DNA of 64,000 bases. It comes from Paragonimus skrjabini miyazakii (taxonomy: Eukaryota; Platyhelminthes; Trematoda; Plagiorchiida; Troglotrematidae). Where the stretch lies: assembly GCA_014338405.1 (NCBI GenBank), contig JTDE01000301.1, positions 244,830-308,829 on the forward strand. Reading direction: 5' to 3'. The notes beneath the pieces are model-generated. The model did no database searches. It saw nothing but the letters and a program-made list of their open reading frames with translations, and was not told the DNA's origin. Positions 1-13,128 of this stretch are shown here, piece by piece; within the stretch, counting starts at the first letter, position 1, and each line of letters opens with the position of its first letter. Made by a program: the position numbers and the translations under genes.

Positions 1-2600
1 ACATGTGTCTACACGACAACTGCTCTCTGAAGTCAGTCAAACTGAGTTCCACAGACAGTACTTGTGAGGCCCTGATAATTAACAGAAATATTTGAAAATC
101 AGATATAGCAACGTTATAAATTCGAATAAAATGAATGAAATTTTGTCAGATAAAAGCGGTTTCCACTCAACACTCCTCCTGACTCAAATGCACGACAAAA
201 GTATAAGAGCTTGAAATGCGAATCCTGTACATAGCCATGGCTTCTAACGGTCAGCTTCATGTCGCACTTGTATTTATATGTTGCACTTCAACTAACCTGT
301 CGTTAACAATAAAGAGTATTTAGACTTTCCCCTTGTTCTCAAGGTCAACTTTGCTAGAATTTGGTTAGATGGAACTTCGTTCTTTCGGGGCATTTCCGTT
401 AAAGTGATAGCATCCAAAAAACTTGTCACTGGACCTACTGTTAGCGTGACTACAAAATAAGTTAGGACAATTTATTTGGCAACAATGCCTGATACGACTA
501 CATTTATAAAGTGAACAATTTGTAAGGTATCACAACGTTTAACTGGTTCACGCTGATTTCCAAGCATGTGGCCATGATGTCAGAATCATACAAAAAACGT
601 CACGTGATTTTATTTCGCTACCTATAGCGAAGAAACTGTTGTGTATGTAATGTATGTATGTATTTTGAAGAATAGACCACCTAAACCGATTCTGTAATGT
701 AATGTTCACATCAACAACACAAATCACCACTGACAAAAGTCAAGGAGAAATAAGGCACATCTAGCACCACTTTGTGTCTCGGTCACACAAATGAAAAATT
801 GCAAATGGCATTGCAGTGTACAAATTCGTCTATGCGAGGGTACTGCACGCCAGGCATTTGGGCTCATTCAAACCGATAAAACTTGAAAACGTCATTACGC
901 TACTCATCAGTAGTATCATAATATATTCAAAAACATCGCGACCAAGTAATTTTCCAGAAATTCGACGTGAGGTTAGCCTACTTATAAGCACTAAGAGAAA
1001 TAGTGCAAGTTCTTGGTATCTTTGCATTAAATATGAGTGATCATCACAGTGTTTTCTGAAGGAGGTTGCCTCAGTATTAATAACTAGTACCCTGCTTCGA
1101 TTGGACATTGATCAGAGCCGACGAGCTCGAGGGAGAAATATTTACACTTGTGAAGGTATGTTCCTATTGGTCGAGAAAATAAGTTAAATTATGAGCCAGC
1201 TTGAATATAAGAACTGCTGCCAAATTTGAGCAGAGCTTAGTTTATGCTGCCAAGACCACCGGCTGCATACCAGCTTGGAATTACATGTTGGTCAGAATGA
1301 ACACTGGATTATTTATGCATAAGTAAACTCGAGCATTATAAATTAATTTCCTATAGGTGACACAAATTCTAACGACAGCTTGTTTTACTGGTCTAGTCGA
1401 TCATTTTATTCTTAAGATGCATCTACACATGGTTGCAAGTTTCCGTGGTTTTTTACTTTGGTTCGCTCATGATTAGACTGTAGATCTTGATAATGATTAC
1501 CTTAAGCGCATAACGGAAATATCGGCAGGAATTTTGAAACCAACTCACCTGTAGGTGAAGCAAACGCCATCGTTTATAAGACGCTGACGTCACAGTTGAC
1601 CTGCACACAACTTCATACTTTGCGACAAGCATTAAAATGTTCAGTGCTCCTGTATATGAGTATCCCCCACCAGCAAATTAGTTCGCTAAACGGACGGTTA
1701 TGCGTAACTATAAACCTTACAACACTCTCTAACAGACATGCCGACAAGAGTAATAATAATCAGATTCACACATGCAACAATTCTTTATCAATGACAGAGC
1801 CTGCTCGAATGTGTACTACAATTTACCTCAGTAAGTGATTGATGTGAATGAAAGTGCTTTCCAGTAGACCGTAGTTTCATAAAGACTGGTCTGCATACAG
1901 ATAAGCGTTTGGTTGAGAACTATTTGTATTGATTTCTAATTCTCAGTAGTGCAACTTATAAACGTCTGTCGGAGGCAATCAACGTAGAATTACTGTTATG
2001 CTTTGAATACTTCGAGAAAAATGCTGTCAGATACATTAGGATCACCAGTGATGATGTCGTTACTGAAGTGAATGGATAATTACGTGGCGCGCTCATCTAT
2101 ACGAAAGATAAAGCCAACTCCGTACAATCAGTTGTAACAAAGTTGAACATTCCATACACAATGCAGCTACTGTCAACTATCAGAAAATTTTACTTAGTGA
2201 AACGTACATACAGCAGGCTAGAGCAGAGGTTATATATCATACAATGTTAATGTGATGATGCATTAAACTGTTAGCTGAAACTGTTCAACTATCGTTCTAA
2301 TAGGTAAACCATTATATATTAATAAAATTGCTACTTTATCCGAAAACAAGGAGTCTAGGACAAAATATGAAAACTCTTTTCAAACACCATTACGTAGTTA
2401 AAGTTGATAAATATACGGAGGCTGTTTTCTGCACACGTGGTGTTTATGGTTTAGAATTCCGGAAAGATTACGTGAACCAATTTGAAATTCTAATTTCTAG
2501 AACTTAAGCATTAGGGGTGTATTTGAAATACACATAACCAAGGTGTTTTCTGTTGTTTATTTATTTATTTTTGCTATTTTAAAATGTATTTTCTTAAAAC

Positions 2601-2678
2601 TTTGCGTGACAGGATCATCAACCATTTCGTGGCAAAGTTTCGTCTATACGAATAACATCTATATTTTCGTCACGCAAA
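2601..2678. repeat. Perfect 10-bp inverted repeat with 58-base spacer
   Basis: The arms TTTGCGTGAC (2601-2610) and GTCACGCAAA (2669-2678) are exact reverse complements, so the transcript or single strand could form a hairpin. I found no second copy in the window and no target-site duplication, so it may be a chance palindrome or the fossil ends of a very small inverted-repeat element. Confidence 0.5.
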
Positions 2679-4566
2679 TTAACGGACAAGCAATTGTAGG
2701 ATAGCATCGTTAGTAAACTTTACACTGATTACAACGTTATATTCATAAGAAACTTGGATGAAACATTGCCCTAATTTCCTACCAAAGTGTTATGAACAAT
2801 CAAGGTATTGTATTCAGAAAGAGTTGGATTATTCAAATCATTCGAAACAGCATGCGGAACAATAAGCTCACACAATTAGTCCACCTACTTTGCAGTTTAC
2901 ACAAAGTAAACAATTGTTCACACTTTTGGTTTGTCACATATATTGGAAAGAAAGAAGGGTTAATGGAATTGACTAATTAACTCTGTGGAAATATATCAAC
3001 TCAGAGGATTAAACTGTTGTATGGTTGTCGGATTAGAAATAGGATTTTGTTTTAAATTATGATGCTTTCTGATTAACACCGTTCTGTATACAATACTGTA
3101 AGAAAATCAACCAGGAATGTTATACATGTGTGTCACATATTTCATCTACGCCAAAGAAACTGTGTCGTTACTGTTTGTTACAATATTTTGCACAGCTTTA
3201 CTTTCAGTAAGCTTATTCAGTAAATGATTGTCTTTGTAATGTAAGCTGAGGGCTACACAAGCGGTGTACGAAAAGTTCCGTTTACAGCAGTGATCAATAC
3301 AATATCGTAATTCGAAATTGTACCTACTTGCATTCCTAAAATGTGGCGATATTTTGTACGTTTTCATGCATGTAAACATTTCGGGTTTCATCGTTACAGT
3401 CATCCCGAAATTACTTATAAAACTACCGAACTGAAACACATAATTCACTACGTATCAATTTAGAAGTCCATCAACATATGTGTATAGAGGAAGGCTGTGA
3501 GTTGCACTCAACACTCAAAGTTCCGACTGCTCGTTTACTGGGCTAATTTGAAGTTCACCTGTGGAAGTGTCCTCTAAGTATATGGCCAATCACACAGATT
3601 CCTAGGTTGATAGGTTGTTTCCAGAGAGAGATCTTTGCCCACGCATTCCTGGTTCTATTTTAATCGGAAGAAATTTCTGTTGGACGATCTATAGGTGCAC
3701 ATTAAAAGGGAAGAGAAGTAAACAAGAGATAGCTTCACTAGTGTTTCAGGGCCACAGTAATGTCGGCAATGAGTAATAGTGTGCAGTCAAACAACCTGTC
3801 ATCGGACATGCACAGTTTAATGACCTGGAAGTCCGGGTTAGATTGTTGGTTAGGGTACTTGTAGTGCAAGTAGACTCTCACGTATGCCAATCAATTAAAG
3901 CTTGGACACCTCCAACTGATTGATCGGTGGCCAAGAAGCTAGACAAACGTCTGATTACACTGAAACTTTCAACTTTCAATAGATACCAGGCAAAACAAAC
4001 TGAACTAGCGTTTGATGATTGCACAATCTGACGTGATCTTATCATGACAGATCCGGTTTTGCCACCTAAAGGGTTTTCATCAACAGCTGAAAGTGCATGA
4101 AAGCTTTTTGGCAAAGAAGCAACGTTGGTTTTCCGCAGCAGTCGATCTAAGGTGGCTTCACCTGTAAAAGTATGTGGGTGGCCAGCACACTGGATAACAA
4201 GTACATAGGTGTGCACAACCGCGAATCATGAGTGGGATAAGAAAAATTCACGCTGAATTTAATTTAGTTGATAAACACTGTTGGCGTTTGTTCCTAAATT
4301 GTATCATACATGAGCCTTCTCTGTGTTCATGTTGAGTCCTCAAAATGTTGCACCCGAGACGAAAATCAAGCCAGCTTTCACATTCAGATTAAAAAGATCA
4401 GCTTAATTAAGTAAACTGGCAAAATTTCAGCCCGTGATTATTAATCAGCAATGAACCATATATTCACCATTTTATATCTGGGGTGAAGGTTTAGCCCAAG
4501 AAATAGAAGCACGATCATTCAGTCGTTTATGGGGAATAAAGTCCAGCTCAGTGCTAACCAAATCGT

Positions 4567-5064
4567 GTGAAATATTCCGAACGACCTTCTGAGTTATGTT
4601 CTAGAGTGAATATGTATTACAAGTGGCACCGATTGCGGGTGCCTGATTTGCTGAGTTACTGCGGTAGCTGGTTTATTCATCGACACAGAATGCGGGAAAA
4701 TTTTGTGTCTCTAGTTCCTGAGATTTCAGGAGGGTGCTACAGTTTACATAACCACAGTCTGAAGTGCTGCCACTCGTACCAGCCAAATATAGGAACTAGT
4801 CGAAAAGCCCTAATGCACAGACCTAAGCCTTGTCGCTTGTGTCCGTCTCCAAAATTGGAGAACCACTTGAAATTCAAGCATTTCCCGATGGTTAATCCGC
4901 GCAGAGAACGGAAAACCGTTTCAAGACTCATGATATCTTTTTTCGGGAAAATGCTGGAGAGTTGTGTGGGCAATATGAACAGTGTGTTGAGGCTGGTAGG
5001 AATTACACTGAAAACTGAAGATGTTGGCAAGCACCCAACTTATTGTTACAAATACTTAGTGTAA
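4567..5064 (+). CDS. Hypothetical ORF, 165 codons, probably spurious
   Basis: This is the longest Met-initiated ORF in the window. The translation is basic and rich in Cys, His and Arg, with no signal peptide, membrane segment or domain that I recognise. A cluster around residues 92-108 (CRLC then HLKFKH) resembles a zinc-binding spacing only loosely and does not fit a C2H2 finger. No PLE motif is present and no splice signals frame it clearly. In sequence of this base composition an ORF of this length is only slightly longer than expected by chance across both strands, and the opposite strand is also open for 97 codons here. I infer no function. Confidence 0.12.
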   Translation: MKYSERPSELCSRVNMYYKWHRLRVPDLLSYCGSWFIHRHRMRENFVSLVPEISGGCYSLHNHSLKCCHSYQPNIGTSRKALMHRPKPCRLCPSPKLENHLKFKHFPMVNPRRERKTVSRLMISFFGKMLESCVGNMNSVLRLVGITLKTEDVGKHPTYCYKYLV

Positions 5065-5187
5065 TGCTTTGGAAATAGTCTGCTTATAAACAATCTACTC
5101 ATATAACTTTTCCTAGTAACACGTTGTTAGATGGCGATGTATAAGCATATTGCGGTTTTACGACAGGTTTTACAACATTCTACAAGT

Positions 5188-5191
<4 letters not shown>

Positions 5192-5218
<27 letters not shown>
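5192..5218. repeat. (TA)n microsatellite
   Basis: Uninterrupted alternating A/T of about 27 bases. A simple repeat expected to be length-polymorphic; no link to a gene is visible. Confidence 0.97.
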
Positions 5219-7094
5219 ACACAATAGATAGCACATCATACCCGAATTTTGTTTCGTGTTTCAAAGAGTCGAAAATACCCAGTATTAACTATGAGCAATA
5301 GTGATACTCGGTAGTTGCTTTGGCAGTCAGAAAACTACCAGATGCTGACTCCTTCTTATCGGAGGCAGTAAAACTAAGTGTTGCTTTATTTACGGATTGT
5401 CATCAGTATGTATGTTTGTCGCAAACAGACATTACACTTTACTGCATGTTATATTGTTGTTTAAAACAGAGGAGCTCTGTCGACAAAAATCTGGTGACTT
5501 TTGTTTCCTTTCGAAGTAGGCTAACTACAAAGTGGACCTGAACGCAAAAATTGTTTACAACTGAGAGTGCCGTTACACGTCAGCACTTGGCGTTGTTAAC
5601 ACGGTTAAAATGTAACTTTCATATAAAAGAATGGAAACGTTATCAAACGACCCTGTGGCCAATCTTGCAAACAATAACAGGAAAACCAACTTATTGGAAT
5701 ACGGTTCAGAAAGACACAAGGACTAGGAAAAATGAGATACTTCACCTACAATCAGTTGGTTTATTAGTCTACTTCGTCAAGTATATCGTGTAGGTACATA
5801 AATGATTGTTTACTGTGATAAGTAAGTTGCATTGAACTCATGGGATTTGTAGGAAATTTACTGGCTAGATGAACCGTCTGTATATCCGAATATGTGTTAG
5901 ATGGTTTGGAAACTGACTACAGGTCAGAAGTTGGTTTCAAATCCCGATGATCAGCAATAGGAAGATTGGAAAAGAAAGAATCAAGGGATAACAATCGGAA
6001 CAGGAGCCCAGTAACTGTCTGTCGAGCACACAATGGTCACATTACGGTGTACATCAGGCGAAAGCTGGCTGTCACCAACAGAGAGAGGTCAAGAGAACCT
6101 TCATTTTACATTCATTTTACTGAAAACTCGGTTTTTATTGTAAGGACTCTGTGCCCTAATTCACCTACTTGTGCCGCAGCTGAAAGTGCCGGCCAGAAGT
6201 TGTTTCAGAAAGAACATACTTATAAGCTAAAAGATCATTCACAACGTTTTGGCGAGTCAACTCAAAGTTGACCATTTGCGATTGGAGGAAATGGTTAGGT
6301 TAGTCGATGTTGCTGTACGCTATACTAAAGTCTCAAGTGACATTTACATACCTCATTGAGAAATACCTCAGTTTTCACAACCTATGTGATTAAAGTAGAA
6401 AACCTAGTACCATAGCTCGTTTGGTAATTGTGTTTTGCACTTTCTCGAAAAGAATCTTGTCTTTCACGAAACCAGAGCTGCAAGCCTAGCTGTTTAGCCC
6501 AAGAGGTAAGCGCACTGGTGAATATATCTGACTAATGGGACCGAGCAAATGGTCCGGTGAGTAGCTGAATCACCAAATTGGCTATCGACGCACTATTGAC
6601 AGATAGGTTAAGGTCACTTAGGGCAGTCATGCTGAAGTCGCTGTCAAACACAGTTATATTCAATATTCTGTTTTCAAAACGATCATGTGCGAAACACAAC
6701 TGACTGAGGTGAATTCATTCAAATTTAGGCAGATGCCTAGAGCTAAGGGTGTAATATGTTGAAAACACTCTGTAGCTTCCCATCTATAGTCACATGTTCC
6801 GTTAAATGTCAGACTGACAAACTGTTGAGTTCCCAAACAGTAAAGGAACGGTCTTCCTAATACAAACATTTGTGACCAAACTCTGGTCATATAATTATTT
6901 TCTCCGAAGCTCCATTGATTTTGACGATCCTGGAGTTGATCGCTGAGCCACAGGAACACAGGATTTCAGTACTATAGAGACGAAGCCTCACACGGAGCGT
7001 TAAATAGCCTGTTCGTAGGAAAGTCTATGAAAGCATCTTCAAGTGATTTGTCTACGTCAGTTGCCTTCATTCAATCTTCTACATCACTACTTAG

Positions 7095-7132
7095 ATTGGT
7101 GACAAAATCCACGCTCATCTTGAAGAAACAGT
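7095..7132 (+). CDS. Candidate short internal exon
   Basis: A pyrimidine-rich acceptor (TTCTACATCACTACTTAG) ends at 7094, and the segment is followed by GTAAGTCA at 7133. The 38-base segment is open in phase 0 and reads IGDKIHAHLEET plus two bases. Both splice signals are good, but pairs like this arise by chance many times in 64 kb. No homolog is recognised and the neighbouring exons are uncertain. Listed only so that it can be tested against transcripts. Confidence 0.15.
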
Positions 7133-8944
7133 GTAAGTCAAATTAAATACCTACCTCCTTGGACTTTCTTCAAGCTATCGACCTGGTTTTTGGCAACCGG
7201 TGATGACGCACTCAACCTGTAGTTCAAAATGAATATTTCAAACAGATTCCTATCGATGAGAGAAACAAGCTACCAGTTTTCCAGTTTGTTCGCTGAAAAC
7301 CTACTCATACAGGGAATGTTCGACGACAATCTGCAAGATCCGTCTATACGCATATATTAAATACGGGTTTTGGCTGAATCATTTTCCTCTGTAATGTTGA
7401 AGGCAATATACGATTATCAGTTGGGGTATGTAGTTTGTACACTGCCGTGTTTTCTCCCCATCTCTGCGTGGCTACATCAGCAATATAAAGATGTAAACTG
7501 TCAGAAGATGTCAGATTTGAACCCGGCGTTCTTTTTTTATAACTATTACCCACAAGTTATTTGGTTAGTTCAAAACGATCTTCCACCGTTTATTTATATA
7601 ATCGGAACTTGACTTTGTTGGTCCTCACCGTAACTATGTGGTTCAAACGGTAAAATTTAACAACTGTTGCTGATGAAGGTGCAGAAGGAATGTATGTCAT
7701 ACTAATGGAAGTGATCCTACATTATGTTAGATATCTTGCATACATCTCCACCTTGTACTACCTGTAGGTGAGTTATGATTTATTGTCTATGAGCAATGGA
7801 GATTAACGAATGAATTGTTAGCTTCTGTCTGTAATAGTGCTGAAGAATTGGATCAGGGGAAAACAGTAAACAAATAAGCCCTAACAAAACCTTCCCACTC
7901 TACATTATGAAACTGAAAAGAGAACTCAAAAATGAGCATAGACAGCCTGATGTTCACACAATAAAAATATGCCATGCTCCGTTGAACCATTCTTAGCAAC
8001 AGATACACTACAACAAGCAAAACAACCAGTTTTGCCTGTTTTGAAGTTACAAACTACATGGTTTATAGGTAAACCCAAATGCTTGTTTGAACCATATTGT
8101 GTAGCAAAACCGCAAACTCAGCTATAGATTTTTGTCGTAGAATGCTGATGTGAATAAAAACTTCACCATTAATGTATGTCCGTTTTAATCCACCATAGCC
8201 TCATATAATAAGTACCACGAATGTTACACGCGTTTCATTTTGGAGAGAATTACCATCAAGCGTCAGTTAACACGAATGGTGACCTAATGGTTACTGCTAT
8301 GCTTACGAGTAGATAGCCGGTTAAATATATAAAAAAGGGTTACTATAGATAAATAAACAGAACATGACAATAACCTTCCAATCTTAACACCGTATCAGTG
8401 TAGTTTCCACCACTTGACACCTTGTAAACAGTAGGACCAACATTTTGATCATAGCACCAAGACTAAAATTCGAGTTGCGCTTCGTTTACGAACATGAGAA
8501 ATAATACTTTGTGTTATGGTTTCCCAAGGCTGAGCATGAGGCGTTCCGTAAAAGGTCCCTAACCAACTCGCATATCCGCTCAGCCTTCTACATTTCTCAC
8601 AAATAGTTTCAAGTGTGTGTTTGCATTCGATTGGCTTCTATTTCTATTTTTACACATCTTGATGTGCGCAGTTCTTATCGGCATAGCATTATCACTCGTT
8701 TGGCCTGTAGCTTTTGGTTTAAATAATCGAGGTTACAACCATTGTTCCGAAATGTAGTTGATAAATTATACTGTTGAGAATAAGTACATATGCAAACGTG
8801 TTTTTGATGATTCATCTTCAGACGGATACAACAACAAAAGGGGGGTTTATAGAGTTAATCCGAGATATCGATCGGACTTGTGACAAATGAACTAGCCAAC
8901 TGAAGATAGTTTGACTACACTATTACGTCACGCTCGTCCATTAG

Positions 8945-9185
8945 TTTGACTACACAGGTTGGCCATAGATTCGATGAAAGTGTGGCCCTGGTAGGCTCAG
9001 CGCTCGAACAAACGGCTTCTGATGGCATAATACTGGGTCAAGCAGCCTGATTCCGATAGCATTGGCTATACAGTTTTTCTGTTTGGACGACCTTCGATAA
9101 GTTATCTGACGGACGAACACAGAAAGCCAGTTAATTGCTCGACAAGGTGGGCAGACAAACACGTTTTCTCCCTATGTGGTTCATG
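8945..9185 (-). mobile_element. PLE fragment, C-terminal part of EN
   Basis: The minus strand encodes the carboxy end of a Penelope-like EN. Going 5' to 3' one reads SAHLVEQ, then NLSKVVQTEK in a second frame, then ANAIGIRLLDPVLCHQKPF and RALSLPGP in a third. These match the order found in PLEs: AHL motif, a VYR-type strand, an (A)EAI-IR helix, a C-x-QK motif and the terminal LSLPWP. At least two frameshifts and a W-to-G change in the terminal motif show that it is a decayed fragment. The catalytic YIG-x-R segment is absent. It resembles the 32445-33010 copy more than the LRQPIGLPWS family. Confidence 0.7.
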
Positions 9186-11799
9186 AGATTAAACCATGAA
9201 CTGGGAAAAATTACTGTCTCGTTGAATAAACCGCAAACTCCGGTTGACACATTCGTTCATTTTTACAGAGCCTACACTGACGTTCTACAGACTGGCGTTT
9301 GATTAGGCAACCCAGCCCACCTCTATTTTCACTCATTTTAAAATAATGTACTTGCAAGATTTGACATTTTCTGTCTGTAATTCTCGCATGGCTGCGTTCA
9401 CCTTTTGCCTCATCAGCACCACTTGGAGCGTGATGATATTGTGAACAAAATTATAAATTGAAACGAGTGTGTACTAAGTGATTCTTTGCAAACCATACAG
9501 ACTTTGCACAACTAAAAAGCAAACTTCAACACTAGAAGCAAAGGGTAAGCTTAAGTTTTAAACATATTGGGACTAATATATTGTAAAGTGCAACATTCGA
9601 TCACCAAGTTTAAATGCTCGTCTCCAAGACGATTGACACAGATGAACAATATGCGGTTATTCAATCGAATTGAACCGCAAAATAATATCAGTCACATTCG
9701 CTTGCAAGTAACGTCTAGGTTGCCGAAACAGGTTTCAAAATAAGTATGCTGCATGAAGTAGTGTTAAAAAATTCCATGGAAATAAATGTTCAACCAGAAA
9801 GGAAATATTTATGTTCTTTAACTGTTTGGCCTCAGTATTTAAAGTAAAGCATGTGATACACTTGGCCAAAGTCTGCTATTCATATATACCTTTCATGCTG
9901 TAGGTCAGATCACATTTCTGGTTTAAAATCCTTTGAACAGTTTTTGCTCGAAAGACAATTAAAAAACAGCGGACTATGCGATTTAGTAACCGGTGAATTT
10001 CGATGTATTTTGTTGGGCGCATACTGCAGTTTCGTGTATATATTGCAGATTTCGAAAATATACTGTAATACTATCGATATATATATCTGCATAAGTATAA
10101 TTTTACCGTTGCTATCTTGACAATTTCGGACCGAAGCCTACATATTTCCGTTAGCCAAGCACTGGATGCCATTTCCGAATAGCAACGACCTCAACCGGCT
10201 GAATCAATCATCTATTGTTAGTTACGTGAAAGACCATAAAAGCCCAAGACTTGATTTTTATCCGGTAGCCAACTGGTATTTAATCGATGTTGCTGGCTGT
10301 TTACATAGCACCGGTTGAGCAATATTAAACTCTGGGGCCTGGTTCATTTCACGTTTCAATCACGCTAAAAGAAGCTCTGCTGCTTGGTTTTGTCGTTCCT
10401 TTCCACAAAATTACGCGGTTTAACATTCACAAAGTTTACAATAACTGATCGTCACAGTAATCCCTGAGCACAAGTGCTCATTAAATGAGTTGAGGTAAGA
10501 GTAAATATTGACAGGTGACAACCAAGGACACTACGTGGGAAGTATAGAAAAATACAGAAAATTTATAGAAAAGTAAACGACGGGTTTCTGGGGGTGATTA
10601 GAAGGGTGCTGCCATCAGTTAGCAGACATGTAAAAGACCCTATCATATAGACTTGGTGACAACCTATACGCCAATATCCTAAAGTTCTAAATCTTACCTG
10701 AAAAACGCGGTTGAATTAAATGTAAACAGGAAACCCCTCTAAAGCGACATGTTCCCACATTCTTAGAGACCTATCTTAATTGTGCTGCTTCATGCCGTCT
10801 AGAGTCAAAATCGAAAGCCTCATCTTCTATTTCAACTCTACTCAGGTTGGCGAACACAGCCGGATACATAAGCTGCGAACAAAATTAATTTCTTCCAGTG
10901 TTTCAACTTTCATTAACACGAACTGCACGGAATAAGAACATATTCATCATCAATTAGACCCCGCAGACCTCCGCAGGAATTGTATTTGAACAAAACATGG
11001 GCATTTCAAAAGATATCAAATTCTCTTCAATTTACATGTCGTTAGTTTGTAATTTGATTAACAGGCAAGATGCTGTCATTTCAAAATGGAAAACAATGAG
11101 GTAAGCCAGACTCAGACAATCAGTTTTTGTGTAACCGGCTGAGTTTTATGGTTGCTTCCAAACATGCATTAGTTTAGATAATTACTTATTCGTGAGGTTG
11201 CAGTCGATCACTCAGTACACGGACAAGAGCAATTTACCAGACTTGTACTTTAATTACTGCTGCTAGTTTGTTACGTTGTCAAAACAAAACGGTCGTATTA
11301 AGGGATACACAATTAATTATCTATGGAAACGTTAGCTAATGAAAATTGAGTGCTTTCTGTTTGTTTCGTCCGCCTAATGTGGAATCCGCATTTCAAGCAG
11401 CTACTTAGCGGGATAAATCGTTGTCTGTTTCTAAGTGGATTAAGTAGACAGATGAAGGTAATTCATCAAACCTCAGATTTTGCGTCAAAAATTCATTCAT
11501 ACCGTGTACAATTGCAGTAACTCAGAGAAGCTAGTTCATTTACCATATCAGTGAAATAGGAACAACAAGAAATCATCCACAACAATACTTGGTTGTATCG
11601 TTATTATATTACCCTATCCGTTTCCTGGTAAAGTAAACTAGTTTTAAAGTTTACAAGCGTAACATATAAAACAGTATGCGCACTGAATAGTTGGCATTTA
11701 GGTTGCGAACATTTCATAACCAAACGAAGTTATACCGTCAGTATGTCTCAGTGCATACGTTTGAGCATGGAGCTGCTTGGATTTTAATACAACAGAGTA
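9186..11799. other. Stretch without a recognised gene
   Basis: AT-rich sequence with only short ORFs. A strong acceptor-like tract ends near 9419, and two acceptor/donor pairs enclose 10458-10494 and 11065-11100; none is persuasive alone. No repeat family member was recognised. Confidence 0.55.
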
Positions 11800-12545
11800 A
11801 GCTAGCCCTATTGACCCGAATCCTGATCGGTCGTATTCCATTACTTTTGAACTTTGGCCCCGAATCTGAATGGATGGTCCTTGTCCTTTGAATGGGTGGG
11901 TCATTTGTTCGTTATTGAAACGCGCTGCGATTGATTATTCTTTGCCCTACCTTGATGACTGGTCCAATCCGTTCAACTTGTTCCGTCCAGATTTCCAGTT
12001 TTTATATCTCTTCAGTTCGTTAGTTCGCATTAATTCATAGATAATGTACCGCTCGCTTTGTTATTTTATTCACCTGGCTGATGAATACCAAGCTATGAGA
12101 GATTTTTTAATGCTTGGTGTTTGCCTTAGAAGAGATTTCGGCAGTGCTCAGGCTGAATGTTTGTTCATATTGAACCTCGTGGACGGAGGTAACTGAAAAC
12201 TAATCGGAACTTCGATGATCATTTCATGTTCATGAATCCCTGTTGTGAATTTCCATCCGATTTTGTCATATCACTTGTTTCAGCCTAGCTCCTGCCGTTT
12301 GCACATTGATAGGATTTCAGTTCAAATGCAAGAATGCGTCATAGCAAACTGCACAGTTTTCTGAAACGTTATCAAAATTGACAGTAATATTCCGTCTACG
12401 AGAAGCAAAATGGTCCTTGTATATAAATCATTAAAACGACTTTCTTTACTTTCTTGTAGTGACCGACTCTATTGGTTAAACTGGTTGAATATTCTGAGGT
12501 TTCGTCAAATGACCTGAGCACGGCTTTGTCCGAAACAGATGAAGA
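11800..12545 (+). repeat. R1 interspersed repeat, copy 1
   Basis: This region aligns over several blocks with 30600-31400 on the same strand. Shared landmarks, in order, are a TGATTGGTC-like block, TGGGT-GGTCA followed by TTCGTT, ATTGATTA, GTTCAACTTG, a CGCATTA block, GATGAATACCA, and GGTGTTT at 12116. A hammerhead-like core follows: CTGAGCA at 12514-12520, a small GG/CC helix, then GAAAC at 12532-12536. The distance from GGTGTTT to this core is 398 bases here and 402 in copy 2. Divergence is high, so the copies are old. The class is not established; a PLE pseudo-LTR or untranslated region is the best guess, because hammerheads are known in PLE pseudo-LTRs. Confidence 0.55.
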
Positions 12546-12637
12546 CTACCTCACGAACGGTATCCTTACTGTTGCTAATCCAAGAAATTTACTGTTTGTA
12601 AGCATCTGTTATGTGGATCCGAAGTTAAGGATTTTAC

Positions 12638-12645
12638 AATGACAT
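12638..12645 (+). repeat. 8-bp target-site duplication, left copy
   Basis: AATGACAT occurs here and again at 13174-13181, exactly at the two points where similarity to the other copy of this PLE family (45148-47490) stops. This identifies the insertion boundaries of the element between them. Confidence 0.75.
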
Positions 12646-12647
12646 GC

Positions 12648-12993
12648 CTCCCATGTTGTTTATCAGTTCACTTGCAGTTGCAGTGACGTTTACATAGGCA
12701 GAGCAGATCGACAACTATCTCAGCGAGTCGCCGAACACATTCCGAAATGGTTGAAATAACATGTGACGCACCAACTTGTTGCACTGACGGCTCGAAATCC
12801 AACGTCATCGATTGCTAAACACCTCATGAAAACGGGTCACCAAGTTGACCCATTAAACTCATTAAAGATACTGTTGCGCAATCGAAACCCGAAGCTACTA
12901 GCTTTCTGTGAAGCGATGCTCATCCGAACTTACCAGCCGACCTTGTGTGCACAAAAGTGGTTGAGGCAACCTATCGGGTTGCCATGGTCGTGA
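12648..12993 (+). pseudogene. GIY-YIG endonuclease domain of PLE A
   Basis: Coding remnant of the PLE EN, about 115 codons, broken by one TAA near 12757. In an intact element this domain nicks target DNA to prime reverse transcription. Codon by codon it is close to the EN at 45450-45836 on the minus strand, differing at scattered residues, so the two belong to one subfamily. Confidence 0.88.
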
Positions 12994-13085
12994 TTACATA
13001 ATGCTTGTTGTGCTTGTATGCGTGTTTAATCCGTGTCTGTCCTTATTTGTATGATGTATATAACTTGCATGTTTTACGTTTGCGA

Positions 13086-13128
13086 CTGATGAGAGTAAAT
13101 AAAATGTTAACATATCGCAAGATATGTC
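13086..13128 (+). other. Conserved hairpin with CTGATGAG in the PLE 3' tail
   Basis: CTGATGAG (13086-13093) is followed by a 7-bp stem closed by a GCAA tetraloop (ACATATC/GATATGT, 13110-13127) and then C. The same arrangement is kept in the other copy (45316-45360, minus strand). The order CUGAUGA, stem III hairpin, cleavage-type GUC fits a hammerhead ribozyme, which PLE pseudo-LTRs are known to carry. However, the bases that should read GAA before stem III read TTA in both copies and stem II is poor, so activity is doubtful. Confidence 0.4.

Larger units (their letters stand above)
1..8944. other. Stretch without a recognised gene
   Basis: AT-rich non-coding sequence with short ORFs on both strands and no recognisable protein domain. 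Within it are a TA microsatellite, one inverted repeat, a 165-codon ORF and one candidate short exon, listed separately. A TGTA-rich run lies near 642-662. I see no interspersed element that I can classify. Confidence 0.6.

Noticed and set aside
891..906. CTGATGAG on the minus strand
   Set aside because: No GAAA, stem II or cleavage triplet follows; chance occurrence of an 8-mer.
5861..5946. A-box-like CTGGCTAGATGAACC and B-box-like GGTTTCAAATCCC, suggesting a tRNA
   Set aside because: The boxes are too far apart for a tRNA, and no cloverleaf or similarity to the E family is visible.
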